In this document: piece by piece, positions 17,481-24,942 of the stretch
Layout of the letters: every line of letters begins with the position of its first letter
Numbering within the stretch: the first letter of the stretch is position 1
Source of the DNA: Deinococcus hopiensis KR-140
Lineage (GTDB): Bacteria > Deinococcota > Deinococci > Deinococcales > Deinococcaceae
Direction of reading: 5' to 3'
Length of the DNA: 64,000 bases
Assembly: GCF_900176165.1 (NCBI RefSeq)
Contig: NZ_FWWU01000009.1
Location: 1,800,501 to 1,864,500, forward strand
The notes under the pieces: generated by a model
What the model was told of the DNA's origin: nothing
Database searches by the model: none
The model's input: the letters and a program-made list of their open reading frames with translations, nothing else
Program-made: the position numbers and the translations under genes

Positions 17481-18035
17481 CTACTCAGTTCCCACCTTTT
17501 CTGCCACCCTCCCCTGTTGGTCGGCTCTGGCTCTTGCCAGTGGCGCTTCTGCGTGCCCGTCGCCTAACCGCACGGCCAGGGTCAGCACCGCGACAGCATA
17601 AGCGGCGTGCCGAGCCATATCTGGTTGCCAGCGTCCGCACTCCCGCAAGAGGGTCACTGGAGTCCGGTAAGTTCCTCGCAGCCGGTCCAAAAGTTGCCCT
17701 ATGGCTCGGTGGTCAGGTACTCCGCTGCCCAGCAGCTCTTTGATCACCGTCGCTACCTCATGCTCCGTACAGTCACCAATAGGCGTCTGTAGGTAAGTGG
17801 CCGTGATCGGGCCGCCCATGCCGAGCGTTAGGAAGTCCAGGTCGTCCGGTTGATACCGCCCGTCACCAGGACTGGGAAGCTGCACGGTCCGCACCTTCCA
17901 TGCCCGAATAGCTTGATACCAGCATTCGGCGTAAGCCCTCGCTTCCTTGGCCTCCCTCCGCCTTCCAGTGAGCTTCTGGACGGTCTGGCGAGCACGGGTG
18001 ACGCCAAGAGGGCGGATAGGGGTGATTGGTAGCAT
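17481..18035 (-). CDS. Hypothetical phage protein, paralogue of gene at 33141-33779
   Basis: 184 residues starting at an ATG nine bases after GGAGG; the longer upstream frame has no supported start. It aligns with the product of 33141-33779 across nearly its whole length: R-Q-T-[VI]-Q-x-L-T-x-x-R, E-A-R-x-Y-A-E-x-W-Y-Q-A-[IL]-R-x-W, L-x-F-L-T-L-G, Y-L-Q-T-P-I-G, Y-A-V-A-V-L-T-L-A-V. Soluble, helical, unknown function. In the core prophage the paralogue lies among early genes, so this copy is out of place in the accessory island. Confidence 0.75.
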   Translation of the reverse strand: MLPITPIRPLGVTRARQTVQKLTGRRREAKEARAYAECWYQAIRAWKVRTVQLPSPGDGRYQPDDLDFLTLGMGGPITATYLQTPIGDCTEHEVATVIKELLGSGVPDHRAIGQLLDRLRGTYRTPVTLLRECGRWQPDMARHAAYAVAVLTLAVRLGDGHAEAPLARARADQQGRVAEKVGTE

Positions 18036-18152
18036 GTATCCTCCGGAAGCAGGAGTAGGGCTTGTCCGCCTCTCTAAGTACGTCCCTGACGAACACGAGA
18101 AGGCGTAGTGACAGTACTTCCGCATTCCCCATCTCTCCCTAGGAAGGCCATG

Positions 18153-18515
18153 ATGCACATACTCTCAATGGGACTCATTCTTCTTGTTGCCCTTATTCAC
18201 GTTTACATCGTGATCTTAGAGATGTTTCTTTGGACGCATCCTCGCGGACGTGCAGCCTTCGGTACCACAGCTGAAGAGGCCCAGACCACGAGGGTGCTGG
18301 CTGCAAATCAGGGAGTCTATAACGGCTTCTTGGTCGCTGGACTCCTCTGGTCATTGCTGGCACCAGCAGCGTTGGCTCCTCCATTAAAAATATTCTTCCT
18401 GATGTGCGTGATTATTGCCGGGCTGTACGGCACTGCAACTGTTTCCAGGCGTATTCTTTTCGTTCAAGTCATCCCAGCAGTACTGGCTCTTCTTGCCGTT
18501 CTTCTCAGTCGCTAG
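18153..18515 (+). CDS. DUF1304 family membrane protein
   Basis: About 120 residues with four hydrophobic segments and the DUF1304 signature A-N-Q-G-V-Y-N-G-F-L-V-A-G-L-L-W. AGGAAGG precedes two adjacent ATG codons (18150 and 18153); the second has better spacing. DUF1304 proteins are usually chromosomal housekeeping-type genes of unknown function, not phage genes, so this is cargo. Confidence 0.85.
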   Translation: MHILSMGLILLVALIHVYIVILEMFLWTHPRGRAAFGTTAEEAQTTRVLAANQGVYNGFLVAGLLWSLLAPAALAPPLKIFFLMCVIIAGLYGTATVSRRILFVQVIPAVLALLAVLLSR

Positions 18516-18815
18516 CCTCCGAGACGAAATAGACAGCACATCCACCAGAGTTTCCATCGGCTTGATCATGTCCTCAACGAGCAGGACAAGGCGTCCTGGC
18601 CCAGGGAATAAGCGAGTTGCAGAACGGCAATTTTGCCAAAACGCACCTCTCCTTCCCCCAAAACTTCACCCCCGCCTCCGAGCGGAGTTTTTACGCCAAG
18701 CAGGTTTACCAGCAGGCTTGCGAGAGCATTCTCGACTCCTTACACTTCAGGCGAGCGTTGCGTTCCGATATCCGGCTGCTTGAGACATCGTGACACTGCG
18801 CCAGGAGTTGCTCGA
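18516..18815. other. Non-coding stretch between DUF1304 and VOC genes
   Basis: No supported gene. It holds the left copy of the 43-44 bp direct repeat (18644-18687) that recurs after the VOC gene; the 18520-18640 part shows no clear coding frame. Confidence 0.55.
18644..18687 (+). repeat. Direct repeat, left copy, flanking VOC gene
   Basis: About 44 bp closely matching 19214-19256, differing by a three-base C insertion and a few substitutions. It contains a CCGCCTCCGAGCGG hairpin followed by GTTTTTAC, so it also acts as a rightward terminator. Confidence 0.65.
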
Positions 18816-19202
18816 ATGAGCGTTCAATTCAACCACGCCATCATCGCCGCCCACGACCGGCACGCATCCGCGTCCTTCTTCGCGCAGCTATTCGGGTTGT
18901 CTGAACCCACCTTTTGGGGGCCGTTTGCCAGCGTCACGCTTGAAGAAGGCGTACATCTCCAATTCGCGGAGCCAGGGATACCAGAGATTCAGATGCAGCA
19001 CTTCGCCTTCCTGGTTGATGACCCCACTTTTGACCAGATTTACGAACGGATGCAGTTGAGTGGGTTGGAGCACTGGGCCGATCCGCAAGGCACTCTTCCT
19101 GGACAGATCAACACACACCATGGCGGGCGTGGTGTCTACTTCAAAGATCCCGCTGGGCATGGTTTTGAGATCATCACGCGTCCCTACGGTTCGTCTGTCT
19201 GA
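18816..19202 (+). CDS. VOC superfamily (glyoxalase/dioxygenase fold) protein
   Basis: 128 residues with a single glyoxalase/bleomycin-resistance type unit: N-H-A-I-I-A-A-H-D near the N-terminus, H-F-A-F-L-V-D-D in the middle and G-R-G-V-Y-F-K-D-P-A-G-H-G-F-E-I-I-T-R at the end, giving His and Glu metal ligands. Start ATG at 18816 has CCAGGAG eight bases upstream. Substrate cannot be told. The gene is bracketed by near-identical 44-bp repeats, suggesting it moved as a cassette. Confidence 0.85.
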   Translation: MSVQFNHAIIAAHDRHASASFFAQLFGLSEPTFWGPFASVTLEEGVHLQFAEPGIPEIQMQHFAFLVDDPTFDQIYERMQLSGLEHWADPQGTLPGQINTHHGGRGVYFKDPAGHGFEIITRPYGSSV

Positions 19203-19213
19203 ACTGACATAAG

Positions 19214-19256
19214 CACCTCCCCTTCCAAAACTTCACCTCCGCCTTTCGAGCGGGGG
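19214..19256 (+). repeat. Direct repeat, right copy, flanking VOC gene
   Basis: Partner of 18644-18687. It includes CCTCCGC...GCGGGGG, a hairpin that probably ends the VOC transcript. Confidence 0.65.
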
Positions 19257-19272
19257 CATTCAATGTCTCAAA

Positions 19273-19590
19273 CTATTGAATATACATTCTAATCGCAAAG
19301 TAGGCGAGCACGGAGAATACCGCCACAACGGCAACATATATTAGGCGAAATAGAAGGCTCATCCTTTCCCAACTATTAAACCCAGAGATAAAGAAACCTG
19401 ACGCAAGGCTAAACGCAAGCAACCCTATCCCCAATTGTGTTAAGAGAAGAATTTTCGGTATTAAAGCGCCCATGAGGATAAAAAATAGTCCCACGTAAAG
19501 AAGTAACTGAACAGCTTTTTCCAATTTCACTCTGCGCCTCCAACAGTTCTCATCGAGAGATACGCCAGTCAGTTGCACAAAGTTCCCCAT
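19273..19590 (-). CDS. Small AT-rich integral membrane protein
   Basis: 105 residues from an ATG preceded by GGAGG. Three to four hydrophobic segments (L-L-L-Y-V-G-L-F-F-I-L-M-G-A-L-I and similar) predict a small inner-membrane protein with a short cytoplasmic N-terminus. AT-rich DNA like the defence genes around it. Unknown function; a membrane effector is possible but unsupported. Confidence 0.6.
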   Translation of the reverse strand: MGNFVQLTGVSLDENCWRRRVKLEKAVQLLLYVGLFFILMGALIPKILLLTQLGIGLLAFSLASGFFISGFNSWERMSLLFRLIYVAVVAVFSVLAYFAIRMYIQ

Positions 19591-19749
19591 GTTCCTCCCC
19601 CCAATGACAAACCCCCGCCTTCCGAGCGGGGGCTTTTGCTGGCGGTGCGCGTGAGGCCTGAGGGCAGAGGTTCCTCCCTGGAATGACAAACCCCCGCCTT
19701 GAGGGTGTGGCCATGTCTGTCGCACTATCTCCAATGACAAATTCTCGCC
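19591..19749. repeat. Three direct repeats containing AATGACAAA, with hairpins
   Basis: A block beginning GTTCCTCCC and continuing AATGACAAACCCCCGCCTT occurs at about 19591-19620 and 19672-19700; CAATGACAAA recurs at 19732-19741. The first copy includes CCCCCGC-N7-GCGGGGG followed by CTTTTGC, a rightward terminator. Confidence 0.6.
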
Positions 19750-19804
19750 AGGCGGAGGAGCTCACTTACAATAAGCAATGCCACATAAACGTAGGTCGCC
19801 AATC

Positions 19805-20425
19805 TTATTCTTCTATTTGGCTTATTAGTTCTTCGACAAGCTCGTAAACTTTTGTAAGAGGATTAGATCCCGAAGGAGTTGAGCCGTTAGCGATATGATA
19901 GACCTCCAGCTTCTTAGCGTTTTTTATAGCTGTCTTCTGTTCAGGAAGTAGAAATTTGTACATTCCTTGTCTGTTTTTTTCATAGCTACCTTCAACCCTA
20001 GAAGTTAAATCTCGATATATGCTCTCTCTAGGCAAATGGGCTGTCGTGTATCTGAAGTGGAGAAGATACCAAAGTTCAAAACATTCATTTGACCATGCCA
20101 GTCTAAATCCGTGGGAGTTAGCTTTATTAATAGCATTATCAAAGTTGTCAGCAGGAAAATCGTCCTTATCAAAAACACACCATATTTGGTCAAAATTAAT
20201 GCCAGATGATTTAACGATTTTTGCTGCCTCCGCAATTAAGCTAATGGTATTGCAACCCGTGCCGCACACCTCAACACTTATTGCCAACTTGTGCTCTCTT
20301 CGCATCTCCATAAAGTAGTTCGGTTCAGTTTTTACTCCTTCGCAAACAATTAAATAAGTCTTTTTTATTTTTCTGGAAGGTCTTTTTTTTCCTATTTCAC
20401 GAGCAGCCTTCCTCCCCTTAGTCAT
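19805..20425 (-). CDS. rloB: RloB-family (TOPRIM-like) protein of a RloAB/AbiL-type system
   Basis: 206 residues. The basic N-terminus is followed by Y-L-I-V-C-E-G-x-K-T-E-P-N-Y-F, the acidic TOPRIM-like start of RloB proteins, and by W-C-V-F-D-K-D-D-F with the paired acidic residues; F-E-L-W-Y-L-L-H-F is also typical. It overlaps the 3' end of the ATPase gene by eight bases. RloB proteins pair with RloA-type ABC ATPases in restriction loci and in the lactococcal AbiL abortive-infection system, and the arrangement parallels PARIS. Predicted nuclease effector. Very AT-rich. Confidence 0.85.
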   Translation of the reverse strand: MTKGRKAAREIGKKRPSRKIKKTYLIVCEGVKTEPNYFMEMRREHKLAISVEVCGTGCNTISLIAEAAKIVKSSGINFDQIWCVFDKDDFPADNFDNAINKANSHGFRLAWSNECFELWYLLHFRYTTAHLPRESIYRDLTSRVEGSYEKNRQGMYKFLLPEQKTAIKNAKKLEVYHIANGSTPSGSNPLTKVYELVEELISQIEE

Positions 20426-21716
20426 TTTTTATAGCCTTCTTTGTAGTATTAAAATCAAACGCACCTAGATACGGAATGGCCCCGTATCTACCTGATATAT
20501 AATCCTTTTCGAAGGAAGCATCATTTCTTATCTTCTTACCATCACCCTCGTAATCAGCCAGAGAGTATATTTCAGTCGATCCAATTTTATCCTTCTCGGC
20601 AAACCATATTTGATCTCTTCTAAGGATTTTAGAATCAAGCAGACTGGTATCGTGTGTAATGAAAACAAGTTGAGCGCCATTTGGGTTTCTCTCCTGGGAG
20701 TTAAACATTTTAATTAATGATTTTGTTATAAGTGGATGAAGCTGCGAATCTACTTCATCTACAAATAGAATTCCTCCGCTTTTTAATGCCGCTATTAATA
20801 ATCCAGAAAGTGCAAATATCTTCTGGGTACCACTTGACTCATTCTTCTCCAAGTCAAAGCTTTCAGTCCCTACTACTTCTCCTTCATCATTATACTTATG
20901 GTGTATTGTAATAATCTTTCTATTGGATGCCATTCGAAATTGCTTAACACTTGTTTCCTCTTCATCACCTTCTTCCTCATCTACATCATTCCATTTCTCT
21001 CCCAAGGCGAAGTCTTCTATGTGTAAGTCAGCTGCCCTGAGGACATCTTGTATTTCATCTTTCATCATTCCTTGTTCTAGAAATCTAACACTTAATCCTC
21101 TAATAGCTTTGTCAGAACCCCTGAGAAAGAATAATCGACGAAAAAACTGAAGCACGTTCTTAGGTATCTCTGCATTAAACTGCGCCGCGATTGGCAAAAA
21201 GAGTGCGTTATTCCTAACAAACCTTTTAATCTGATTGGCATCGTAAAAATCAGTTCCATGAGAGATGCTGCCCGAATCTCGATAGAAAATTTTTCTCTCA
21301 TGATTTTTAGGGGTCCAATACAACCACTCTTCCATCACTTCTTTATCGTTAACTTCAAATCCATATCTATATTTAATATCATCTATTATGAATATAAGTT
21401 CAAATAAACTTGTCTCTTTTCGACCAGTTTCGTCCAACATAAAGGGTTCAACCTTAATAGGGTCGCCTATTTGCGATCTGGTTGAATCAAACGTAATAAG
21501 CTTGCCCATAAATTCCAATGCTTTGAATATGTTACTCTTGCCGCTAGCATTAGCACCATATATAGCAATTGACTTTAAAATTTTTATTTTTCCAAGATCA
21601 ACTACATTATTAACATCAATTCTAGGATCCCTTGATTTTATCTTTGAAGCAACAAAATCTAAGGTGGCCAACCCTCTGATTGATCGAAAATTTCTCACAC
21701 TGAACTGAATAACCAT
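20418..21716 (-). CDS. rloA: RloA-type ATPase (ABC/OLD-like) of a RloAB/AbiL-type system
   Basis: 432 residues from the ATG seven bases after GGAGG; a GTG two codons earlier is possible. The N-terminus F-S-V-R-N-F-R-S-I-R is typical of OLD/RloA ATPases; Walker A G-A-N-A-S-G-K-S near residue 55; an acidic insert (D-E-E-E-G-D-E-E-E) near 250; the ABC signature region around E-S-S-G-T-Q-K near 290 and Walker B I-L-F-V-D-E-V-D-S near 320; then the H-D-T-S-L-L-D switch motif. It likely senses infection and controls RloB. Immediately upstream is an 8-bp-arm palindrome. Confidence 0.88.
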   Translation of the reverse strand: MVIQFSVRNFRSIRGLATLDFVASKIKSRDPRIDVNNVVDLGKIKILKSIAIYGANASGKSNIFKALEFMGKLITFDSTRSQIGDPIKVEPFMLDETGRKETSLFELIFIIDDIKYRYGFEVNDKEVMEEWLYWTPKNHERKIFYRDSGSISHGTDFYDANQIKRFVRNNALFLPIAAQFNAEIPKNVLQFFRRLFFLRGSDKAIRGLSVRFLEQGMMKDEIQDVLRAADLHIEDFALGEKWNDVDEEEGDEEETSVKQFRMASNRKIITIHHKYNDEGEVVGTESFDLEKNESSGTQKIFALSGLLIAALKSGGILFVDEVDSQLHPLITKSLIKMFNSQERNPNGAQLVFITHDTSLLDSKILRRDQIWFAEKDKIGSTEIYSLADYEGDGKKIRNDASFEKDYISGRYGAIPYLGAFDFNTTKKAIKND

Positions 21717-21731
21717 GGTCACACCTCCGAA

Positions 21732-21752
21732 ATTTGAGATTTTTTCTCAAAT
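21732..21752. promoter_or_regulatory. Palindrome upstream of rloA
   Basis: ATTTGAGA and TCTCAAAT arms separated by five T residues, ending 15 bases before the rloA start codon and abutting its ribosome-binding site. Could be an operator for autoregulation or a hairpin hiding the ribosome-binding site. Confidence 0.5.
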
Positions 21753-22058
21753 CCACCCTAACACAGGTCGCCTCCTAAGGGACGACCCTGCTTGGGTAGG
21801 CATGATGGTTGATAGGCCCGACCGATCTTGCTTACTAGCCACTATGAGCCCGTGCCCAGCGGTCCAGCCATCGTCACGATGCGTTCGTAGTAGGGCACCA
21901 TGGTCAGCCACACCTCCTCCGAGCAGCGCCCGCTCCAGCCACGCGTCGATGGCTCGGGCCACAACAGCGCTCAGAGTAGAACGTGCCAGTTGATCCTTTA
22001 TCAGATCACCGTACCGCCCGCACGGCCTTCACAAACAACTTGCGTAGCCCGAAAGACC
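21753..22058. other. Region between island and tail genes, possible degraded small ORF
   Basis: No well-supported gene. On the minus strand a frame from about 22004 (non-ATG) to 21747 reads like protein at first (L-I-K-D-Q-L-A-R-S-T-L-S-A-V-V-A-R-A-I-D-A-W-L-E-R), resembling a short DNA-binding helix pair, but it has no clear ribosome-binding site and becomes unconvincing near its end. This is the junction of the accessory island with the tail module and may hold debris of the insertion. Confidence 0.35.
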
Positions 22059-22538
22059 TCACGCCCAGAGCCGCCTCATCAAATCACGCACCTCGACCTG
22101 CGTTCGGTACCTCACGAGTTGCAGCGCAGGCCCGATGTACGGCCCAGGCAGCATGTAGGCCTGGCCAGTGCGTCCGAACCGCAACAGTCCTCCAGGAGGC
22201 AGGGTCTTGAGGTAGGCGTCCAACTGCTGCTGCGTGAGGGTATATGGGCCGGTGCCGTACTCAACGTCTGAGGCGTAGTCCGCTCGGTCGCCCAGTTCGA
22301 CGAGCACGGCCCCCATGACGGCGGACCCGTTGCTGTAGATGCTGTTGAACAGGTGGTTGGAGCGCACGTAGACGTGCCCGGGGACCGTGCCGTAGATGTT
22401 CAAGTACGCGCCCCGTTGGGCGTGTCTCTCGCCCTCCGCAGCCACCTTCCTCGCTATGGCATCGAGCGCTGTCTGGAGTTGCGCCGCACGACGGGCGAAC
22501 ACAGTCTTCGAGCCCTTCCGAACCAACCGTCCCGTCAT
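22059..22538 (-). CDS. HK97 gp10-like tail completion/neck protein
   Basis: 159 residues. The pattern (basic helical N-terminus with A-L-D-A-I-A-R-K-V-A-A-E, then A-D-Y-A-S-D-V-E-Y-G-T-G-P-Y and a G-P-Y-I-G-P-A-L end) resembles HK97 gp10 family proteins, which join head and tail. Such genes normally lie between the connector and tail tube; here it follows the tail chaperones and is the last structural gene before the accessory island. Confidence 0.65.
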   Translation of the reverse strand: MTGRLVRKGSKTVFARRAAQLQTALDAIARKVAAEGERHAQRGAYLNIYGTVPGHVYVRSNHLFNSIYSNGSAVMGAVLVELGDRADYASDVEYGTGPYTLTQQQLDAYLKTLPPGGLLRFGRTGQAYMLPGPYIGPALQLVRYRTQVEVRDLMRRLWA

Positions 22539-22546
22539 ACGTCACC

Positions 22547-22876
22547 TCAAGCAAGCAGGGCCGCCGCCATCTTCTTCGCCACTCCCTTACGCCGTTCAAC
22601 CTTCTCGACTTCCAGTTCCTGCTCGGGCAGCCCCTCGCTCTTGCGGCGCAGGTTGCGCAAGTAGCGCCGGAAGGGCGTGTCAACGATCTTGTAATCCTGC
22701 TTGCTGGTGGGCATGGTGCCCACGACCTCTTGCCCCCAGCTGATCTCGCCCACCATGGCCAGCAATTCAGCCTCCTCGGCCAGGGCACGGTACCGAGCCC
22801 GCTCCAGGGCGGCAAGACGAGCGGCAAGGGCGACGTGTGGCGTGGTCATCACCTCGGCGTAGGGCATGTACTCCAT
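22547..22876 (-). CDS. Tail assembly chaperone, downstream (T-like) frame
   Basis: 109 residues counted from an ATG with no ribosome-binding site. The frame is open upstream past the stop of the preceding chaperone ORF (reading P-P-P-P-L-S-L-I-D-R-A before M-E-Y-M-P-Y-A-E-V), so it is best read as the C-terminal part of a -1 frameshift product spanning 22547-23280, as in lambda G/GT. The helical, Arg/Glu-rich content fits a chaperone that binds the tape measure. Confidence 0.7.
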   Translation of the reverse strand: MEYMPYAEVMTTPHVALAARLAALERARYRALAEEAELLAMVGEISWGQEVVGTMPTSKQDYKIVDTPFRRYLRNLRRKSEGLPEQELEVEKVERRKGVAKKMAAALLA

Positions 22877-22887
22877 GGCCCGGTCGA

Positions 22888-23280
22888 TCAGGCTGAGGGG
22901 TGGAGGGGGCGGGGAGGCGTCAGCCTCTCCAGGGCCTCCCGTTGCGCCTCCTGCCGTTGCAACCTCAGCCCAAGCGCTTTTTTTGTCAGTTCACGCAACC
23001 CATTCACCGTGTAAATGGCCTCAAGGACCTCAGGGATATCTGGGGCACGAAGACGGTCCGCATCCTCCGGAACGACCAGGCTACGCAGCAGAAGGCGGCG
23101 AAGGACCTGGGGGGCAACTCCTACAGGGAAAGGGGAAGCTTGCCCTGTCACAGGCGCATTCAAGGCGTCAATCAACTTCTCAAAATCCGATGCGTTCGCG
23201 CCGATCTCCTCAAGGGTCCAGGCGCGGACGGTCACGGTGCTCTTGTCGGTCAGCTCCACAGGCAACGTGTAGGTGTCCAT
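22888..23280 (-). CDS. Tail assembly chaperone (G-like)
   Basis: 130 residues, right after the tail-tube gene, the conserved site of tail assembly chaperones. It has a V-T-V-R-A-W-T-L-E-E-I segment and a helical C-terminus ending in a Pro-rich tract coded by C-runs (around 22890-22910), where the -1 shift to the T-like frame can occur. Assists tape-measure and tube assembly; not part of the virion. Confidence 0.75.
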   Translation of the reverse strand: MDTYTLPVELTDKSTVTVRAWTLEEIGANASDFEKLIDALNAPVTGQASPFPVGVAPQVLRRLLLRSLVVPEDADRLRAPDIPEVLEAIYTVNGLRELTKKALGLRLQRQEAQREALERLTPPRPLHPSA

Positions 23281-23305
23281 TTAAGGGTCTCGCTTTGGGT
23301 TGAAG

Positions 23306-23333
23306 ACGGCCCGCCCCAATCGAGACGGGCCGT
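23306..23333. terminator. Stem-loop after tail tube gene
   Basis: ACGGCCCG and CGGGCCGT arms with a 12-base loop, between the tail-tube gene and the chaperones. The T-tract is weak, so it probably only reduces downstream expression relative to the abundant tube protein. Confidence 0.5.
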
Positions 23334-23343
23334 GCGGTGAGGT

Positions 23344-24171
23344 TTAGACGCCGATGAAGTTGCTGAGGCTGACGGCCAGAGCGTTGACGATCTCTTCGGT
23401 GCGCCAGGCGGGCACGACGTAGATCACGCCGTCGGGCTTGGCCGTGGTGAAGTCACCAATGGAGGTCGGGGGCGTCCACCCCGTGTTCGCGCCAGCAGTC
23501 ATCAGGAACTGCAGGCCGTCAAATTCCTGCACCTGCGGCTCACCGTTGCCCTGGATAGAACCGTTGGGGAAGGCACGCACAATGCTGATCGTGTTGTCCG
23601 ATTCCTCGGTGCTCGCCACGAGGATGAAGGCCCCCTGGGTGATCACCGAGTCATTCGAGAACGCCAGCACGCTGTTCTCAGTCGACGTGCCCATGTCGGT
23701 GAACACCACGGTGTTGCTGACGACGGTCGCGCCCTTGGTCGTGCTCCAGGTCGGGGCCGAGGCCCCAGCGGTGCCAGCAGTCGTGACGCGGAAGACGCGA
23801 CTGTTAGCGGTGACCAGGTCGCCAACCACATACGCCTTGTTGTTCGTGAAGTTGGCCGTGGTGGCAGGCGTGCTGATCGCGCGCTTGCCGACGTGCCACT
23901 CGCGAATAGCCACGTCGCCCGCACCGGCAGTCTGGAAGGTCAGGCTGAAGGTGCTCTCGTCGATCACTTCCTTGTAGGTCTTACGCAGGCCTTTGCGGTT
24001 GCCCTTGAAGGTGCGCTTTTGCTCGTCGCGGTTGTACTCGACCGACTCAATGAGGTTGAAGTCGGTGAAGAGCTTGTTGTCGCCGGGGCGCACGCCGAAG
24101 ATTTGCGTGCCCGTCGTGGTGATGTTCGCAGCGTTGAGGGTGTCAGGGTTCCGGATTTTTGCACTATCCAT
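23344..24171 (-). CDS. Major tail tube protein
   Basis: 275 residues from the ATG preceded by GAGGTAACAGC; the longer frame to 24300 lies inside the upstream gene. Thr-, Val- and Asn-rich beta protein. The first 140 residues and the last 60 look like the split tube domain, with an inserted segment (about 110-180; N-K-A-Y-V-V-G-D-L-V-T-A-N, T-W-S-T-T-K-G-A-T-V) resembling a carbohydrate-binding-like chitinase A N-terminal/ChBD-type motif of phage tails. Its place between tail terminator and chaperones supports the call. Confidence 0.8.
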   Translation of the reverse strand: MDSAKIRNPDTLNAANITTTGTQIFGVRPGDNKLFTDFNLIESVEYNRDEQKRTFKGNRKGLRKTYKEVIDESTFSLTFQTAGAGDVAIREWHVGKRAISTPATTANFTNNKAYVVGDLVTANSRVFRVTTAGTAGASAPTWSTTKGATVVSNTVVFTDMGTSTENSVLAFSNDSVITQGAFILVASTEESDNTISIVRAFPNGSIQGNGEPQVQEFDGLQFLMTAGANTGWTPPTSIGDFTTAKPDGVIYVVPAWRTEEIVNALAVSLSNFIGV

Positions 24172-24175
24172 GCTG

Positions 24176-24592
24176 TTACCTCGGGTGCGCGGAGCGCAGG
24201 TTGTAGGTGGTGACGGCCCGCGCGGAGCCATCTGTGGAATTGGCGATGAAAGGAGGTGTGACGACCTGGCGCCGTTTCCCGGTGCGAGGCGTGGTGCCAA
24301 TCAAGGACCGGACACGCTCGGCAAGGCCCAGGGCAAGAGCGTCAGTAGGCGCGATGGTGTCAACCTGGAGGGTTTGCGTGTCAGACCAGCCGTTGATGGT
24401 GAACCCCGGCCCAGGGTTGTAGAGCTGCACGTAGCCCTGTGGGTGCTGCGTGAGGTACACACTCAGGCCACCCGACTGCCCCGGCTTGCGGCCAGCCAGT
24501 GGCTCTTGCTGCTGCTCAGGCCGCAGGACAGGGATGCTGCTGCCCAGGGCTGCCGTCAATCGGCTGTGGAGATCGTCGACGATGCCGGACAT
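24176..24592 (-). CDS. Tail terminator-like protein
   Basis: 138 residues located between head-tail adaptors and the tail tube, as tail terminators are. N-terminal helix (M-S-G-I-V-D-D-L-H-S-R-L-T-A-A-L) followed by alternating strands. Stop-start contact with the upstream gene. Assigned by position and size, not by a decisive motif. Confidence 0.6.
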   Translation of the reverse strand: MSGIVDDLHSRLTAALGSSIPVLRPEQQQEPLAGRKPGQSGGLSVYLTQHPQGYVQLYNPGPGFTINGWSDTQTLQVDTIAPTDALALGLAERVRSLIGTTPRTGKRRQVVTPPFIANSTDGSARAVTTYNLRSAHPR

Positions 24593-24942
24593 CAGAGGCT
24601 CCAGGTGCAGCAGCCGATGCTCTCGCCACTCGTGGCATCCAACTGCCCCCAGAACAGCAAGGTCAGCCGGCCGCCGTCGTGCGGAATGATTGCCCCCTCG
24701 CCCGGCGCCTCATCCTCCGGACTGACGGTCAGGAAGCGGACGTCCTGCCCAGCAAGATCCGGAAAGCGCTGGACCACCGCGGCATACGCTCGGCCACGTG
24801 GGTCAGCGGCCCAGACGTTCCCCCAGAACGGCACCCCTGGGGAGGGCGTCAGGCGGTACGGGTAGAAGAACCAAGCCTCGCCGCCCAGCGCCTCCTGAAA
24901 GCTGTCCTGCGTGGCCTGCATCTCGGGAGAGAGCTCGTCCAT
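24592..24942 (-). CDS. Head-tail adaptor/connector-like protein
   Basis: 116 residues, overlapping its neighbours by one base at each end. Soluble, with several aromatic residues (W-F-F-Y-P-Y). In the connector gene block between capsid and tail tube; family inferred from order only. Confidence 0.55.
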   Translation of the reverse strand: MDELSPEMQATQDSFQEALGGEAWFFYPYRLTPSPGVPFWGNVWAADPRGRAYAAVVQRFPDLAGQDVRFLTVSPEDEAPGEGAIIPHDGGRLTLLFWGQLDATSGESIGCCTWSL

